64,000 bases of DNA from Muribaculaceae bacterium (GCA_022509125.1 JAFLTU010000003.1:1-64000), one strand, 5' to 3'. Shown: positions 37,439 through 46,668, numbered from the stretch's first letter. Numbers and translations: made by a program. Notes: generated from the sequence alone by a model not told the origin.

Positions 37439-38566
37439 ATGATTGAGATAAAAAAAATAGAACCAACCAAGGCCAATCTAAAGAAATTCATAAAGTTTCA
37501 GATCGACCTCTATAAGGGGAACCCTTATTTCGTGCCTCCTTTGATTTCCGATGACATGGGGACTCTCCTGCCGAATAAAAATCCCGCATTCGATTTCTGC
37601 GACGCTGTCTATTTCATGGCTTATAAGGATGGGAAACCCGTGGGCCGAATCGCCGGTATAATCAACCGACAGGTCAACGAAAGCCATGGCAGGGCCACAG
37701 CCCGATTCGGTTTCATTGATTTCATCGACGATGAAGAGGTCTCAAAGGCTCTGATTGGTGCCGTGGAAGACTGGGCAAGAGATAAGGGAATGAAAAAGAT
37801 CATCGGGCCCATGGGCTTCACAGACATGGACCATGAAGGAATGCTGATTGGAGGTTTTCAGGAACTCGGCACTATGGCCACGATCTACAACTATGATTAT
37901 TATCCGCGCCATCTCGAGAAACTCGGATATGCCAAAGAGGCTGACTGGGTGGAGTTCCTTATGGATGTGCCTGAAAAAATCCCTGAAAAATATGACCGGA
38001 TAGCCGATATCGTGAAGAAAAAATATGGCCTGAAAGTCAAAAAATATTCCTCCCCCAAAAAAGCTAAGGAGGAGATTGGCCGACCCCTCTTCCATCTTAT
38101 TAACGAGGCTTACGACGGGCTCTATGAATATTCACGACTCTCGGAACGCCAAATCGACTACTACATCGATATTTATCTCAGTCTTATAAACTTTGATCTA
38201 CTGACGGCTATTGTCGACAAAGACGACAAACTCGTGGGAATTGGCATATCGATGCCCTCTCTGAGCCGTGCATTGCAGAAGAGCGGCGGCAAACTTTTCC
38301 CATTCGGATGGTGGCATCTCCTGAGAGCTCTCAAATGTAAAACCGACCGCGTCGACCTCCTTTTGGTAGCCGTCAAGCCGGAATACCAAAACAAAGGTGT
38401 CAATGCCCTTCTTTTCCAAGACCTTATCCCTTATTATATCAAATACGGGTTTAAATATGCAGAGTCAAATCTTGAACTCGAAACCAACAACAAGGTGCAA
38501 GGCCAGTGGGACTATTTCTCAAACAGGCAACACAGACGCCGCCGTGCATTCTATAAGTTATTGTAA
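37439..38566 (+). CDS. GNAT-like acetyltransferase domain protein (375 aa)
   Basis: A conserved cytoplasmic protein. The N-terminal half contains YKGNPYFVPPLISDD, AYKDGKPVGRIAGIIN and GPMGFTDMDHEGMLI, which are typical of a widespread uncharacterised family with a GNAT fold. The C-terminal half has a second acetyltransferase-like segment (LLLVAVKPEYQNKGVNALLFQDLIP), where EYQNKGVN matches the acetyl-CoA pyrophosphate-binding loop pattern Q/RxxGxG/A. The substrate is unknown. It lies between the pseudokinase and menG on the same strand. Confidence 0.8.
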   Translation: MIEIKKIEPTKANLKKFIKFQIDLYKGNPYFVPPLISDDMGTLLPNKNPAFDFCDAVYFMAYKDGKPVGRIAGIINRQVNESHGRATARFGFIDFIDDEEVSKALIGAVEDWARDKGMKKIIGPMGFTDMDHEGMLIGGFQELGTMATIYNYDYYPRHLEKLGYAKEADWVEFLMDVPEKIPEKYDRIADIVKKKYGLKVKKYSSPKKAKEEIGRPLFHLINEAYDGLYEYSRLSERQIDYYIDIYLSLINFDLLTAIVDKDDKLVGIGISMPSLSRALQKSGGKLFPFGWWHLLRALKCKTDRVDLLLVAVKPEYQNKGVNALLFQDLIPYYIKYGFKYAESNLELETNNKVQGQWDYFSNRQHRRRRAFYKLL

Positions 38567-38627
38567 GTTTTAAGGAAACTAACTTCCATCCCACTAAATG
38601 ACAGGGGGGAAGCCGAGGGTGGGGCAT

Positions 38628-39374
38628 ATGAAAGTCGAAGAAATAAATCCATATGGAGGTGAGGCTCCCAAGGGAGAGCAAGTGGAGCGGATGTTCGACT
38701 CCATCGCCCACCGCTACGACTTTATGAACTCCGCCATGTCGTTGGGTCAGCACAAACGCTGGCGCGACAAGGCGCTAAAAAGAGCCCTTAGAGAGCTTGA
38801 ACCGGAAAGACCATCCAAAATACTCGACATAGCCACAGGCACAGGCGACCTGGCCTTCCGCCTCCATGAGTTGGAGCCTAATGCCAGAATAACTGGCATC
38901 GACCTCTCCGAAGGAATGCTTGAAGAGGCAAGAAAGAAACTTAACCTATATCCTCCCGAGGTTAAAAGACTCATTGCCTTTGGAAAAGCAGATTCTCTGG
39001 CGCTGCCCTTCCATCATGGTGAATTCGATCTAGTCACTGTGGCCTACGGAGTCAGAAACTTCAGCGACCTTCGTAAAGGGATCTCCGAGATGAGACGTAT
39101 CTTGCGTCCCGGAGGCGTGCTTTGCATTATAGAACTCTCCACACCCTGCGGTCTCATAACAAAACCTCTCTATAATCTTTATTCGGGAAAGATTATTCCC
39201 TGGCTTGGGAAGAGGGTCACGGGCGACTCTCGAGCATATTCCTACCTTCCCGAAAGTATCGCCGCATGCCCTCAACGCGAGGAAATGGGGGCTCTTCTCT
39301 ATGCTGAAGGTTTCTCGCATGTCGGATGGCAATCGCTTTCATTCGGTGCACTCACTTATTACTTTGCAAGATGA
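38628..39374 (+). CDS. menG: Demethylmenaquinone methyltransferase (MenG/UbiE)
   Basis: A SAM-dependent methyltransferase that makes the last step of menaquinone synthesis. The family motifs are VERMFDSIAHRYDFMNSAMS near the start, the SAM-binding LDIATGTGDLAF, and the GVRNFSDLRKGISEMRRILRPGG block. The ATG at 38628 was chosen because family members begin close to the INPYGGE-like segment. An in-frame ATG at 38598 would add ten residues. The stop overlaps the U32 gene start as ATGA, indicating coupling. Other menaquinone genes are not in the window. Confidence 0.94.
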   Translation: MKVEEINPYGGEAPKGEQVERMFDSIAHRYDFMNSAMSLGQHKRWRDKALKRALRELEPERPSKILDIATGTGDLAFRLHELEPNARITGIDLSEGMLEEARKKLNLYPPEVKRLIAFGKADSLALPFHHGEFDLVTVAYGVRNFSDLRKGISEMRRILRPGGVLCIIELSTPCGLITKPLYNLYSGKIIPWLGKRVTGDSRAYSYLPESIAACPQREEMGALLYAEGFSHVGWQSLSFGALTYYFAR

Positions 39375-40666
39375 AAAGAACCGATTTTGAAATAATGGCC
39401 CCCGTCGGGAGCTTCGAATCTTTGGCAGCAGCCCTGGCTGCCGGAGCCGATGCAGTCTATTTCGGAATCGAAGGCCTTAACATGCGTAGCCGTTCAAGTT
39501 CTAATTTCTCCCTCGACGACCTCCGGGAAATTGTGAAGCAATGTAGCGAAAAGAATGTAAAGACATATCTGACCGTCAATACCATTATCTACGATGCCGA
39601 CATTCCATATCTCCGCTCGATCCTCAATGTGGCCAAAGAGGCAGGCATTTCAGCCATAATCGCCACTGACATCTCTACAATTCTATATGCTCGTAAAATC
39701 GGACTCGAAGTGCATATTTCCACTCAGGCCAACCTCTCCAATTACGAGGCCGTGGAATATTTCGCCCGGTTTGCCGATGTCATGGTGCTCGCCCGCGAGC
39801 TCAATCTCGACCAGGTAAAGGAAATCCACCGTCGAATCCTTGAAAATGATCTTAGAGGTCCGGCCGGCGAGTTGATACGCCTCGAGATGTTTTGCCATGG
39901 TGCTCTCTGCATGGCCGTCAGCGGAAAATGTTATCTGAGCCTCCATGAAATGAACTCTTCAGCCAACCGCGGGGCCTGCAATCAGATTTGTCGCAGGGCT
40001 TATAAAGCCACCGATATGGAAACGGGCGATGAACTGGCGATTGAGAATAAATATATCATGTCGCCCAAAGACCTCAAGACAATCCATTTTCTCGACCGTA
40101 TGGTGGAGGCCGGAGTCACTGTTTTCAAAATAGAGGGAAGGGCAAGGGGTCCGGAATATGTCTATGAAACTGTAAGATGCTACTCTGAGGCTCTGGAGGC
40201 AATTTGCCAAGGAGATTTCTCAGACTCTCTTCTCGAGGGCTGGGAGGGAAGACTGGCAAAAGTATTCAACCGTGGATTCTGGGATGGATACTACCTCGGA
40301 CAACGCCTTGGAGAATGGAGCAAGAAGTATGGAAGCTCGGCCACAAGAGTGAAACAATATGTGGCAAAGGCCCAAAGATATTTTTCGAAACTCGGAGTAG
40401 GAGAATTCCGGATGGAAGCCGGGGAACTCCATCCTGGCGACGAAGTGATCGTCACAGGACCCACCACCGGAGCTCTCATCTTCCGTGCCGAAGAGTTGAG
40501 ACTCGAACTCGACCCGGTTTCTGAAGTCCGTAAAGGCCAGGTATTTTCCATGCCTGTGCCCGCCAAAATCCGACCCTCCGACCGCCTTTATATCTGGCTT
40601 CCCACAGAGTCTGTTCAAAAAATCAAGGGTGTATCCGATTCTGATCTCCCCGCCTCCAATAAATAG
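39371..40666 (+). CDS. U32 family protein (peptidase-like, probable RNA-modification enzyme)
   Basis: A 431-aa U32 protein. The N-terminal barrel starts FEIMAPVGSFESLAAAL ... ADAVYFGIE, as in all family members. The signature is MFCHGALCMAVSGKCYLS followed by NRGACNQICR, giving clustered cysteines (C175, C180, C187, C203, C207). In the related TrhP and RlhA proteins such cysteines are needed for hydroxylation of tRNA or 23S rRNA. The family was first called collagenase-like peptidases. An RNA hydroxylase role is more likely, but which RNA cannot be read here. The start at 39371 overlaps the menG stop; a longer upstream start would lie inside menG. Confidence 0.9.
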   Translation: MKRTDFEIMAPVGSFESLAAALAAGADAVYFGIEGLNMRSRSSSNFSLDDLREIVKQCSEKNVKTYLTVNTIIYDADIPYLRSILNVAKEAGISAIIATDISTILYARKIGLEVHISTQANLSNYEAVEYFARFADVMVLARELNLDQVKEIHRRILENDLRGPAGELIRLEMFCHGALCMAVSGKCYLSLHEMNSSANRGACNQICRRAYKATDMETGDELAIENKYIMSPKDLKTIHFLDRMVEAGVTVFKIEGRARGPEYVYETVRCYSEALEAICQGDFSDSLLEGWEGRLAKVFNRGFWDGYYLGQRLGEWSKKYGSSATRVKQYVAKAQRYFSKLGVGEFRMEAGELHPGDEVIVTGPTTGALIFRAEELRLELDPVSEVRKGQVFSMPVPAKIRPSDRLYIWLPTESVQKIKGVSDSDLPASNK

Positions 40667-40704
40667 TTTCTATCCCTGAATTATTAATTATAATCCATAA
40701 TATT

Positions 40705-41805
40705 ATGAAAAAAAGTATGAAAAAGAGCCTCTTTTCCTTTGCCTCGTTAATGTTGGCATTGGCAGGTCTCACTTGCTGTTCATCCGGTGATGGCGGCGAT
40801 GACATGAACGACGACACGACGCCTCCAATGGGCACAGTGCCCAACAACAACCCCGACTCCGGGAAAAACAATGACAAAACTCCCGACATGCCCTCAAGCG
40901 GAACAACAGGAGGTGACACAGGTTCCGGCGACTCTGGCTCAGGCGACTCCGGTTCCGGCGATTCCGGTTCAGGCGACTCTGGTTCAGGAGACTCTGGATC
41001 GGGCGACTCTGGCTCAGGTGGTAACACTGGGTCAGGTGGTAACACTGGGTCAGGTGGTAACACTGGGTCAGGCGATACGACTCCCGAGGAGACTTGGGAA
41101 CTTGTTTTCTCCGATGATTTCGAAGGCACTAGCCAGACTCCCGACCCCTCTAAGTGGAGTCTCACACCAAAAGGCGACGACACCTGGAACCGTCACATGT
41201 CTGAATCCTACAACCAGGCCTATCAGAAAGATGGCTACCTCTATCTTTTCGGTATGGAAAAGGATGGCCAGTATTATACCGGTGGCATCGAAACCCGTGA
41301 TAAATTTTCATTCACCTACGGACAAGTAAAGTGTCGTGCACGTTTCCTGCGTCAGCCCCAGGGTAACCACACCGGTATATGGATGATGCCACAACCCAAT
41401 TCAATGACCCAGAAATGGCCAAAATCGGGTGAAATAGACATCATGGAACACCTCAACAAAAATTCTATCGTCTACGAAACCGCCCATTTCTGGAACGAAG
41501 GAGAGGAGATGGACGATTCCAAGGATGCCACGGCTGAAATCGACAACGAGGAATTCAATGTCTACGGGCTTATTTGGACTGACAAATCGTTGCAATACAC
41601 AGTCAACGGAGAGGTCAAGTTCACCTATGAAAACGAAAACCCGGGAGCATCGGCATTTTCTTATCAGTATCCCTTCACAGAGCCTTTCTATATCATCCTT
41701 AGTCAGTCGCTCGGTGGTAAAGGGACATGGGAGGGGGAGATTGTCGACAGTGAACTCCCTGCTATCTTCCAAATCGACTGGATCTACGTATATCAGAAGA
41801 AATAA
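40705..41805 (+). CDS. GH16 family beta-glucanase with long Gly-Ser-Asp linker
   Basis: An exported glycoside hydrolase, probably a surface lipoprotein (hydrophobic signal, cysteines C24/C25). A low-complexity linker (about 66-125) of GSGDS units and three GGNTGS units precedes the GH16 catalytic domain (about 130-366). The active-site motif is E243-I-D245-I-M-E248 in SGEIDIMEHL, the ExDxxE pattern of laminarinases and lichenases. Conserved GIWMMPQ and W-rich strands surround it. The substrate is likely a beta-1,3 or mixed-linkage glucan. It stands apart from the glucan locus at the end of the window. The DNA of the linker contains exact tandem repeats. Confidence 0.9.
   Translation: MKKSMKKSLFSFASLMLALAGLTCCSSGDGGDDMNDDTTPPMGTVPNNNPDSGKNNDKTPDMPSSGTTGGDTGSGDSGSGDSGSGDSGSGDSGSGDSGSGDSGSGGNTGSGGNTGSGGNTGSGDTTPEETWELVFSDDFEGTSQTPDPSKWSLTPKGDDTWNRHMSESYNQAYQKDGYLYLFGMEKDGQYYTGGIETRDKFSFTYGQVKCRARFLRQPQGNHTGIWMMPQPNSMTQKWPKSGEIDIMEHLNKNSIVYETAHFWNEGEEMDDSKDATAEIDNEEFNVYGLIWTDKSLQYTVNGEVKFTYENENPGASAFSYQYPFTEPFYIILSQSLGGKGTWEGEIVDSELPAIFQIDWIYVYQKK
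40918..41068. repeat. Tandem repeats coding the GH16 linker
   Basis: About seven 15-base units coding GSGDS, then three exact 18-base units (TCAGGTGGTAACACTGGG) coding GGNTGS. The units keep the reading frame, so slippage would change linker length without a frameshift. Confidence 0.85.
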
Positions 41806-41875
41806 AAACTCCGGGAATCGCAACCAAAACTCCCTTTTATTTGTTAAATAGTTATAACATCAAAAAATTACGAAT

Positions 41876-42139
41876 ATGGCAGATACAGATAACAAAGATC
41901 TCAAAGCTGAAGTAGCGGATGAGAAAAAAGAATTAGAGAAGGAGAAGAAAGAGCTTGAGTCGAAAGAGGCAATTGAGGCCGAGATGCAGGAAGAAATCCG
42001 CAATTTCGCCGAAACCACTCCCGAAATGGGTCCCAATTCGTGGTGGGGGGCTGCCGGTAGCTGGTGGGTGCTCGGTATTGCCGGTATCCTTATTATCTTC
42101 CTCGTTATTTGGGTTTGCTTCTTCTACGGACCGAACTGA
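41876..42139 (+). CDS. Small tail-anchored membrane protein (87 aa)
   Basis: No named family recognised. The N-terminal 45 residues are almost entirely charged and would form a coiled coil (KKELEKEKKELESKEAIEAEM). A short linker (PEMGPNSWWGAAGSWW) contains two Trp-Trp pairs at the membrane edge. A single hydrophobic helix (about 64-83) and a short tail follow, with no signal peptide. The N-terminus therefore faces the cytoplasm. It lies between the GH16 gene and spt and is closed by its own terminator, so it is probably a separate unit. Compact design suggests a scaffold or regulator of a membrane complex. Confidence 0.8.
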   Translation: MADTDNKDLKAEVADEKKELEKEKKELESKEAIEAEMQEEIRNFAETTPEMGPNSWWGAAGSWWVLGIAGILIIFLVIWVCFFYGPN

Positions 42140-42172
42140 TCCTATCTATTGAATTATTTATAACTACATACG

Positions 42173-42198
42173 AAGGAGGCGAGATCTGCCTCCTTTTT
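42173..42198 (+). terminator. Terminator after the small membrane protein gene
   Basis: AAGGAGGC (42173-42180) with GCCTCCTT (42188-42195) and a T5 run. Confidence 0.85.
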
Positions 42199-42308
42199 GT
42201 GTATTTTTCGCAACCCGAACCCATGTTGACACCCTTCCCGTAACCTTCCCGTTGAGCCTCCTCCCCTTTTTTGATAAAGGTTTTTATGTTTAATAACTAA
42301 AAAATTGT

Positions 42309-42316
42309 TAACTTTG
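42309..42316 (+). promoter_or_regulatory. Putative -7 box of spt
   Basis: TAACTTTG, a full match to TAnnTTTG, 75 bases before the spt ATG. The -33 region contains ATGTTTA, a weak match. Confidence 0.55.
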
Positions 42317-42391
42317 TAGCCTGAATTGACTTAAACCCCCTAAATATGCCCTTAAAAAGGGTTTCCAGAGGGGGTGAAAAGAGGCAACATC

Positions 42392-43579
42392 ATGAGTCTA
42401 TTACAAGAAAAATTGGCCGTCTACGATGCGCCCCAAAAGGCGAAGGCCGCCGGAGTCTATCCATATTTCCGTCCTATTTCAAGCGAGCAAAACACCGAGG
42501 TGATGATGAATGGCCGAAAAGTGCTTATGTTCGGCTCCAACAGCTATATGGGTCTCACCAACCATCCGAAAGTCATTGAGGCTGCGGTGGCTGCCACTAA
42601 AAAATATGGCACCGGAATGGCCGGATCCCCATTCCTCAATGGCACTCTCGATATCCATAAAGACCTCGAGGCTCGCCTCGCCGATTATGTAGGGAAGGAA
42701 GATGCAATGCTTTATTCCACCGGTTTTGGAGTCAACCTCGGAGTGATTTCAACTCTGACCGGTCGCGAAGACTATGTCATTCTCGACGAGCAAGACCATG
42801 CCTCCATAATCGACGGACGCCGTCTCTCTTTCTCCAACTATCTGAAATATCGCCATAACGATATGGAGAGCATGGAGACTCAACTGAAGAAAACCGATCC
42901 CAATAAAGTGAAACTCATCGTCACAGACGGTGTCTTCTCTATGGAAGGGGATGTCGCAAATCTTCCCGAAATTACTCGTCTGGCAAAGAAATACAACGCA
43001 TCAGTGATGGTTGATGAAGCTCATGGCATCGGTGTCTTTGGCGAGGGGGGACGCGGCACTTGCAATCATTTCGGAGTCACCGATGATGTGGAGCTCATAA
43101 TGGGCACCTTCAGTAAGTCGTTTGCATCATTAGGAGGGTTTATCGCCACCAATAAAGATATAACCAACTTCCTGCGCCATCATTCGCGCGCATATATCTT
43201 CACGGCATCTATCACTCCGGCTGCCACAGCAGCCGTAAATGCGGCTCTTGACATTATGATTGCCGAACCCGAGCGTCAGGCTCATCTTTGGGAAATCACA
43301 AACTATGCCCTCGATAAATTCCGCGAAATGGGTTGCGAAATAGGCCACACCTCAACTCCTATTATACCCCTATTCATCCGCGACGACTATAAGACGTTCC
43401 ACGTCACTCGTGACCTTCTCGACGAGGGTGTTTTCGTAAATCCGGTTGTCACTCCTGCTGTGGCACCCCACGACACTCTCATCAGATACTCTCTGATGGC
43501 CACTCACACCAAAGAACAAGTGGAACGCTCAATCGAAGCAATCCGCAAGGTCTTTAAAAAATACGATATTATTCCCTGA
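42392..43579 (+). CDS. spt: Serine palmitoyltransferase (sphingolipid synthesis)
   Basis: A PLP enzyme of the alpha-oxoamine synthase family. The 395 aa match the Bacteroides Spt length. The PLP lysine is K242 in GTFSKSFASLGGF. Other PLP contacts are H136 in DHASIIDG and DEAHGIG (208-214). The start YPYFRPISS and KVLMFGSNSYMGL are typical of bacterial Spt rather than 2-amino-3-ketobutyrate ligase or BioF. It condenses serine with an acyl-CoA (or acyl-ACP) to begin sphingolipid synthesis. The ATG at 42392 is preferred over an in-frame GTG at 42374. No other sphingolipid genes are adjacent. Confidence 0.9.
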   Translation: MSLLQEKLAVYDAPQKAKAAGVYPYFRPISSEQNTEVMMNGRKVLMFGSNSYMGLTNHPKVIEAAVAATKKYGTGMAGSPFLNGTLDIHKDLEARLADYVGKEDAMLYSTGFGVNLGVISTLTGREDYVILDEQDHASIIDGRRLSFSNYLKYRHNDMESMETQLKKTDPNKVKLIVTDGVFSMEGDVANLPEITRLAKKYNASVMVDEAHGIGVFGEGGRGTCNHFGVTDDVELIMGTFSKSFASLGGFIATNKDITNFLRHHSRAYIFTASITPAATAAVNAALDIMIAEPERQAHLWEITNYALDKFREMGCEIGHTSTPIIPLFIRDDYKTFHVTRDLLDEGVFVNPVVTPAVAPHDTLIRYSLMATHTKEQVERSIEAIRKVFKKYDIIP

Positions 43580-43687
43580 GAATATTGGATTGTGTAGAGT
43601 TAAGAATGATAAATAAAATTTCTTGCTAAAAACTCTCAAATCTCCTAAAACTCCTAAACATCGGAAAAGCCGAATACTATAAATCAT

Positions 43688-43721
43688 AAAAATGCCGGGA
43701 GATAAATCTTCCGGCATTTTT
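43688..43721. terminator. Bidirectional terminator between spt and the pRiA4b-like gene
   Basis: AAAAATGCCGG (from 43688) pairs with CCGGCATTTTT (43711-43721), with A and T tracts on the two sides, so it can serve both convergent genes. Confidence 0.85.
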
Positions 43722-43753
43722 ATATATTTATCCTATTTTGGAATTTGGCTTTT

Positions 43754-44299
43754 TCAAAGATTATTGATATCGAATCCGTCAGAAATGTCTTCGTCATCAA
43801 ATTGATCGTCACCGTAAATATCGAGGTCAAGTTCATCCGGGGGAAGAGTCAAAGTGGCGGCACTGTCGATTTTGGCATCAAATTCGTCAAGATCCACATA
43901 CTGGGCCGGCGGGTTTCCTCTTTTCAAAACGCAGATTGGATCTGACAAGGTTCTTCCGGGGAATGACTCCTTCATCTCCATGAAAAAGGAGCGTTCTGTC
44001 ATATAATCGAAAACAAAGATTAGGCGCTGGCCGTCGTCCTCGATAAGTTCATTGAGCGGTGTGTCTCCCATCACCCAAATATCCTGATCGCTTGAACTAC
44101 CCATGTCCTCAAGAGTAATTTCCTCATTTTTCTGCCAACTGTCGTCACAGAGAAAAAAAGAATTGAAATCGTCTTTGGAATATCCTACGCTGTCAAGGAT
44201 GGTATTGCGCAGTTGGAGGAAAGTGGCCGTGGAGTCGATTTCATACTCCCGTGAAAAGTTGCTCACTTCGTCGCTTACGAGTTTAAATCTATAGACCAT
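43754..44299 (-). CDS. pRiA4b ORF-3-like domain protein (181 aa)
   Basis: Resembles the plasmid pRiA4b ORF-3 family (often annotated as an IS1096 TnpR-like passenger): MVYRFKLVSDE, an FLQLRNTILDSVGYSKDDFNSFFLCDD block, then LIFVFDYMTERSFFMEM. The last 40 residues are highly acidic (ELDLDIYGDDQFDDEDISDGFD). No signal peptide. The family has no firm function, and there is no insertion element around it, so it is treated as a resident chromosomal gene. A CGAATTTA (minus: TAAATTCG) box with TTTTG 18 bases further up lies about 70 bases upstream. Confidence 0.78.
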   Translation of the reverse strand: MVYRFKLVSDEVSNFSREYEIDSTATFLQLRNTILDSVGYSKDDFNSFFLCDDSWQKNEEITLEDMGSSSDQDIWVMGDTPLNELIEDDGQRLIFVFDYMTERSFFMEMKESFPGRTLSDPICVLKRGNPPAQYVDLDEFDAKIDSAATLTLPPDELDLDIYGDDQFDDEDISDGFDINNL

Positions 44300-44434
44300 A
44301 TAGAAAGCTTGCTTAGTATGCTTGTGTTTTCCTTGAGCTTGAATTAGTGTGTTTATAATTATGATGCGAATTTAATTGTTTTTTTATATTCGCAAAAGAA
44401 ACTAATAAAGAATTGTAAAAAATTTAAAATAAAA

Positions 44435-44779
44435 TCAACGGTTGCGTCCGAATATCCTTGAAAAGAGCGACTCAGGTTCCTCCGGTTTGATATGCACGTG
44501 GAGTTGGTTGTCTTCTTTTCCCATAAAAAGGATATGGTTGTTAAACACGAAAGCAATGAGTTTATCGAATTCTAAAACTGCGTTGAGACTTCGGATTAGG
44601 AACCGGCGGAAAGGATTGTATTCGTCAACGTCGTTCAAGACGATTTCAAAACCATCGTTGGTTATGGCATGGTGCTCGCCGAGCATAGGCAGGAAATAGT
44701 CGAGCCGCAAGTCTGCCACATTCTTGTGGGGCTTGCGGTAGCGTTTATAGATTTCCTGGATCACCTTTTCATCAACCAT
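44435..44779 (-). CDS. Conserved small protein of unknown function (114 aa)
   Basis: No named family recognised. The protein is 114 aa, soluble, with a basic N-terminal helix (EKVIQEIYKRYRKPHKN). It continues with an alpha/beta stretch around GFEIVLNDVDEYNPFRRFLIRSLNAVLEFDKLIAFVF, ending in LHVHIKPEEPESLF. The ATG at 44779 is used. A TTG at 44827 would add 16 residues (MLIIKEELNKDEAPFD) and has no better ribosome site. It is the upstream partner of the pRiA4b-like gene on the same strand, 135 bases apart. Confidence 0.7.
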   Translation of the reverse strand: MVDEKVIQEIYKRYRKPHKNVADLRLDYFLPMLGEHHAITNDGFEIVLNDVDEYNPFRRFLIRSLNAVLEFDKLIAFVFNNHILFMGKEDNQLHVHIKPEEPESLFSRIFGRNR

Positions 44780-44827
44780 GTCAAACGGAGCTTCGTCTTT
44801 GTTTAATTCCTCCTTTATGATTAACAA

Positions 44828-45067
44828 AGAAGTTTGGCAACGGTTTAGTCGAAATTGTTAAAAATAATTTATAGCGCGATTCATTTATTGCCGAAAAGGC
44901 ATTTCAACCAATTCTTTTAATCTTATCCGACTCCAAATGCAGCAAGTAGTAAATAATTTTCAATTAATAAATTGAATAAGAACCTTAGAGAGGCGCCACC
45001 GTTAGGGACTTTATCTACTTTTGAAATACACCTTTATGAAAGTCTTTTTTTCTATCTAATTATTTTA
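44828..45067. other. Intergenic gap between the small conserved gene and the fimbrial operon end
   Basis: 240 AT-rich bases. I see no reading frame, repeat array or strong hairpin with a T run. A weak palindrome (TAATTAT ... ATAATTA, about 45056-45083) overlaps the last codons of the fimbrial operon and could be a poor terminator. Confidence 0.4.
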
Positions 45068-46654
45068 TCAATTGGTGATATAATTATTATAATAAGTCGA
45101 CTGTCTCACCTCCCCCGTCACAAGGTCTATATCATAACTTTTGTAATTCCCTGAGAGAGGTTCAAGGCTATATCCGGTCGCCTGGTAAGTCTGGGTGTCT
45201 GGATCAAGCTTCCAGACGTTACCGTCTGTGTCTATATAAATTGTGTAAGTACCGTTGGAGATATAGATGTCCCTGGAAGGGCCGATATTAACGTAAGGAT
45301 CCCTATCAGGGAACACTCCGCTATGAGTTTTTTCAAGGAATATCGTGTGCCCTTGCCCGTCAAGCATATATCCCTCCGGAACCGGGATAGTCGCATCTCC
45401 CTTATTGGTCACATTGTCAAACATCCGGAAATAATTAACTCCGTCTATTGTCTTGCCATAAATTTCAAACAGATTCTCTATCTGTTCCGGGGTCGTGCCA
45501 TTGTTTGGATTTCCCTGATTGAGGAAAGCTCCCAACACTTCATTCATCTCCGCTTCTGAATAAATGCCAGGATATGAATGGTAGGTTGATTCCTGAGGTT
45601 CTTCCGTGCTCCAGGGATCAATGATTAGTGCCAATCCGGGACCCACTCCGGGAATTAGATTGATGTTGAGTGTCATCATTTCTCCTGCATGAAGCGTGGT
45701 GTCGTCTCCTGAATTTTCGTCATCGTAATCAGTACCCGGATTTCTAACGAAATTCACTGCATCAAAAGTGCCGTAATATATATTGTAATCCTTATAAGCT
45801 TCATCCATTAGCTCAACCTGAAAATGGAGTGTGGAGAAATCCACTTCCGGACAGATATAGAACACATCGCTGCCAGTTGCTTGATTATCAATATAATAGG
45901 TCACTCCATTGTTGAAATCCACTTCATTCGGATCGTAAGTCACAACCGGACGTCCTGTGGTCGGATGAGGTGTAAGGATCGCTTCAGTGGGTAATCCAAT
46001 AAAAGTCACGTTTGCCTTCAAGTTTTTCTGGACCGCGCCGCTGCTCTCCGTGAGTTGAAGGGTTCCGATCTTTATTTTTGAGACTAAATGGAAAAAAGTA
46101 AGGTCAACATATTTCCCGTGTGTGTCATAACTGTATGCATCCGACTGGGCCCCTATCAGATATTCCATTATCTGATTGTTATAATTCTCATAATAACCTT
46201 CCGAACTTGACGAATTCTGGAAGGTCACGGCTACGGGATCCGCTGATGGTTCATATTCGGAGTCCCAAGGCACTGTCCATCCATAAAAAGTGTGAGGAGT
46301 ATTCAGTGTTTGCCATTCCAAGGGTTCGGAGCCATCCATGGGGTCAAGTTTTCCCTCATACCCGGAAGCCACTTTATATGTGCCATATTGGGTCACCGTT
46401 TCTCCCTCTACAGTTGTGCCTAATTCAATATAGATGGGCTTGTTGTAAGTCTGGGAAATATAGATTGAATCCAGGGCTCTTGTTTTAATTTCTCTGGTCT
46501 CTTTCACCATGTAGCTGAATTCAAGAGTCCTGTCTTTTCCATTGTTCAATCCCCCTTCATCTGTGGCCACACAGGAAGACATTGAGATGGAGAAGAAGGT
46601 TCCAGCTATCCCCAAAACCAACCATAGACTATATTTTTTTCTTCTTGCAATCAT
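45068..46654 (-). CDS. Fimbrillin-family lipoprotein with C-terminal module (528 aa)
   Basis: Exported lipoprotein (lipobox SMSSC, C28). The fimbrillin-type N-terminal part carries an arginine processing candidate, IKTRALD with R59, and ends near LALIIDPWSTEEP. A second module starts at GIYSEAEMNEVLGAF (363-377) and continues with HTIFLEKTHSGVF and repeated beta strands. This stem-plus-module layout is shared with the three genes upstream. Last gene of the eight-gene fimbrial operon. Likely a minor or tip pilin on the cell surface. Ligand unknown. Confidence 0.78.
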   Translation of the reverse strand: MIARRKKYSLWLVLGIAGTFFSISMSSCVATDEGGLNNGKDRTLEFSYMVKETREIKTRALDSIYISQTYNKPIYIELGTTVEGETVTQYGTYKVASGYEGKLDPMDGSEPLEWQTLNTPHTFYGWTVPWDSEYEPSADPVAVTFQNSSSSEGYYENYNNQIMEYLIGAQSDAYSYDTHGKYVDLTFFHLVSKIKIGTLQLTESSGAVQKNLKANVTFIGLPTEAILTPHPTTGRPVVTYDPNEVDFNNGVTYYIDNQATGSDVFYICPEVDFSTLHFQVELMDEAYKDYNIYYGTFDAVNFVRNPGTDYDDENSGDDTTLHAGEMMTLNINLIPGVGPGLALIIDPWSTEEPQESTYHSYPGIYSEAEMNEVLGAFLNQGNPNNGTTPEQIENLFEIYGKTIDGVNYFRMFDNVTNKGDATIPVPEGYMLDGQGHTIFLEKTHSGVFPDRDPYVNIGPSRDIYISNGTYTIYIDTDGNVWKLDPDTQTYQATGYSLEPLSGNYKSYDIDLVTGEVRQSTYYNNYITN

Positions 46655-46668
46655 ATCTATGAAATGTT

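Noticed and set aside
40623..41183. Antisense frame rich in PEPESPEP repeats
   Set aside because: It is the complement of the Gly-Ser-Asp linker of the GH16 gene; the sense frame has a signal peptide and a catalytic domain.
43754..44299. Insertion sequence suggested by the TnpR-like family name
   Set aside because: No transposase, terminal inverted repeats or target duplication nearby; the domain is common in resident chromosomal genes.
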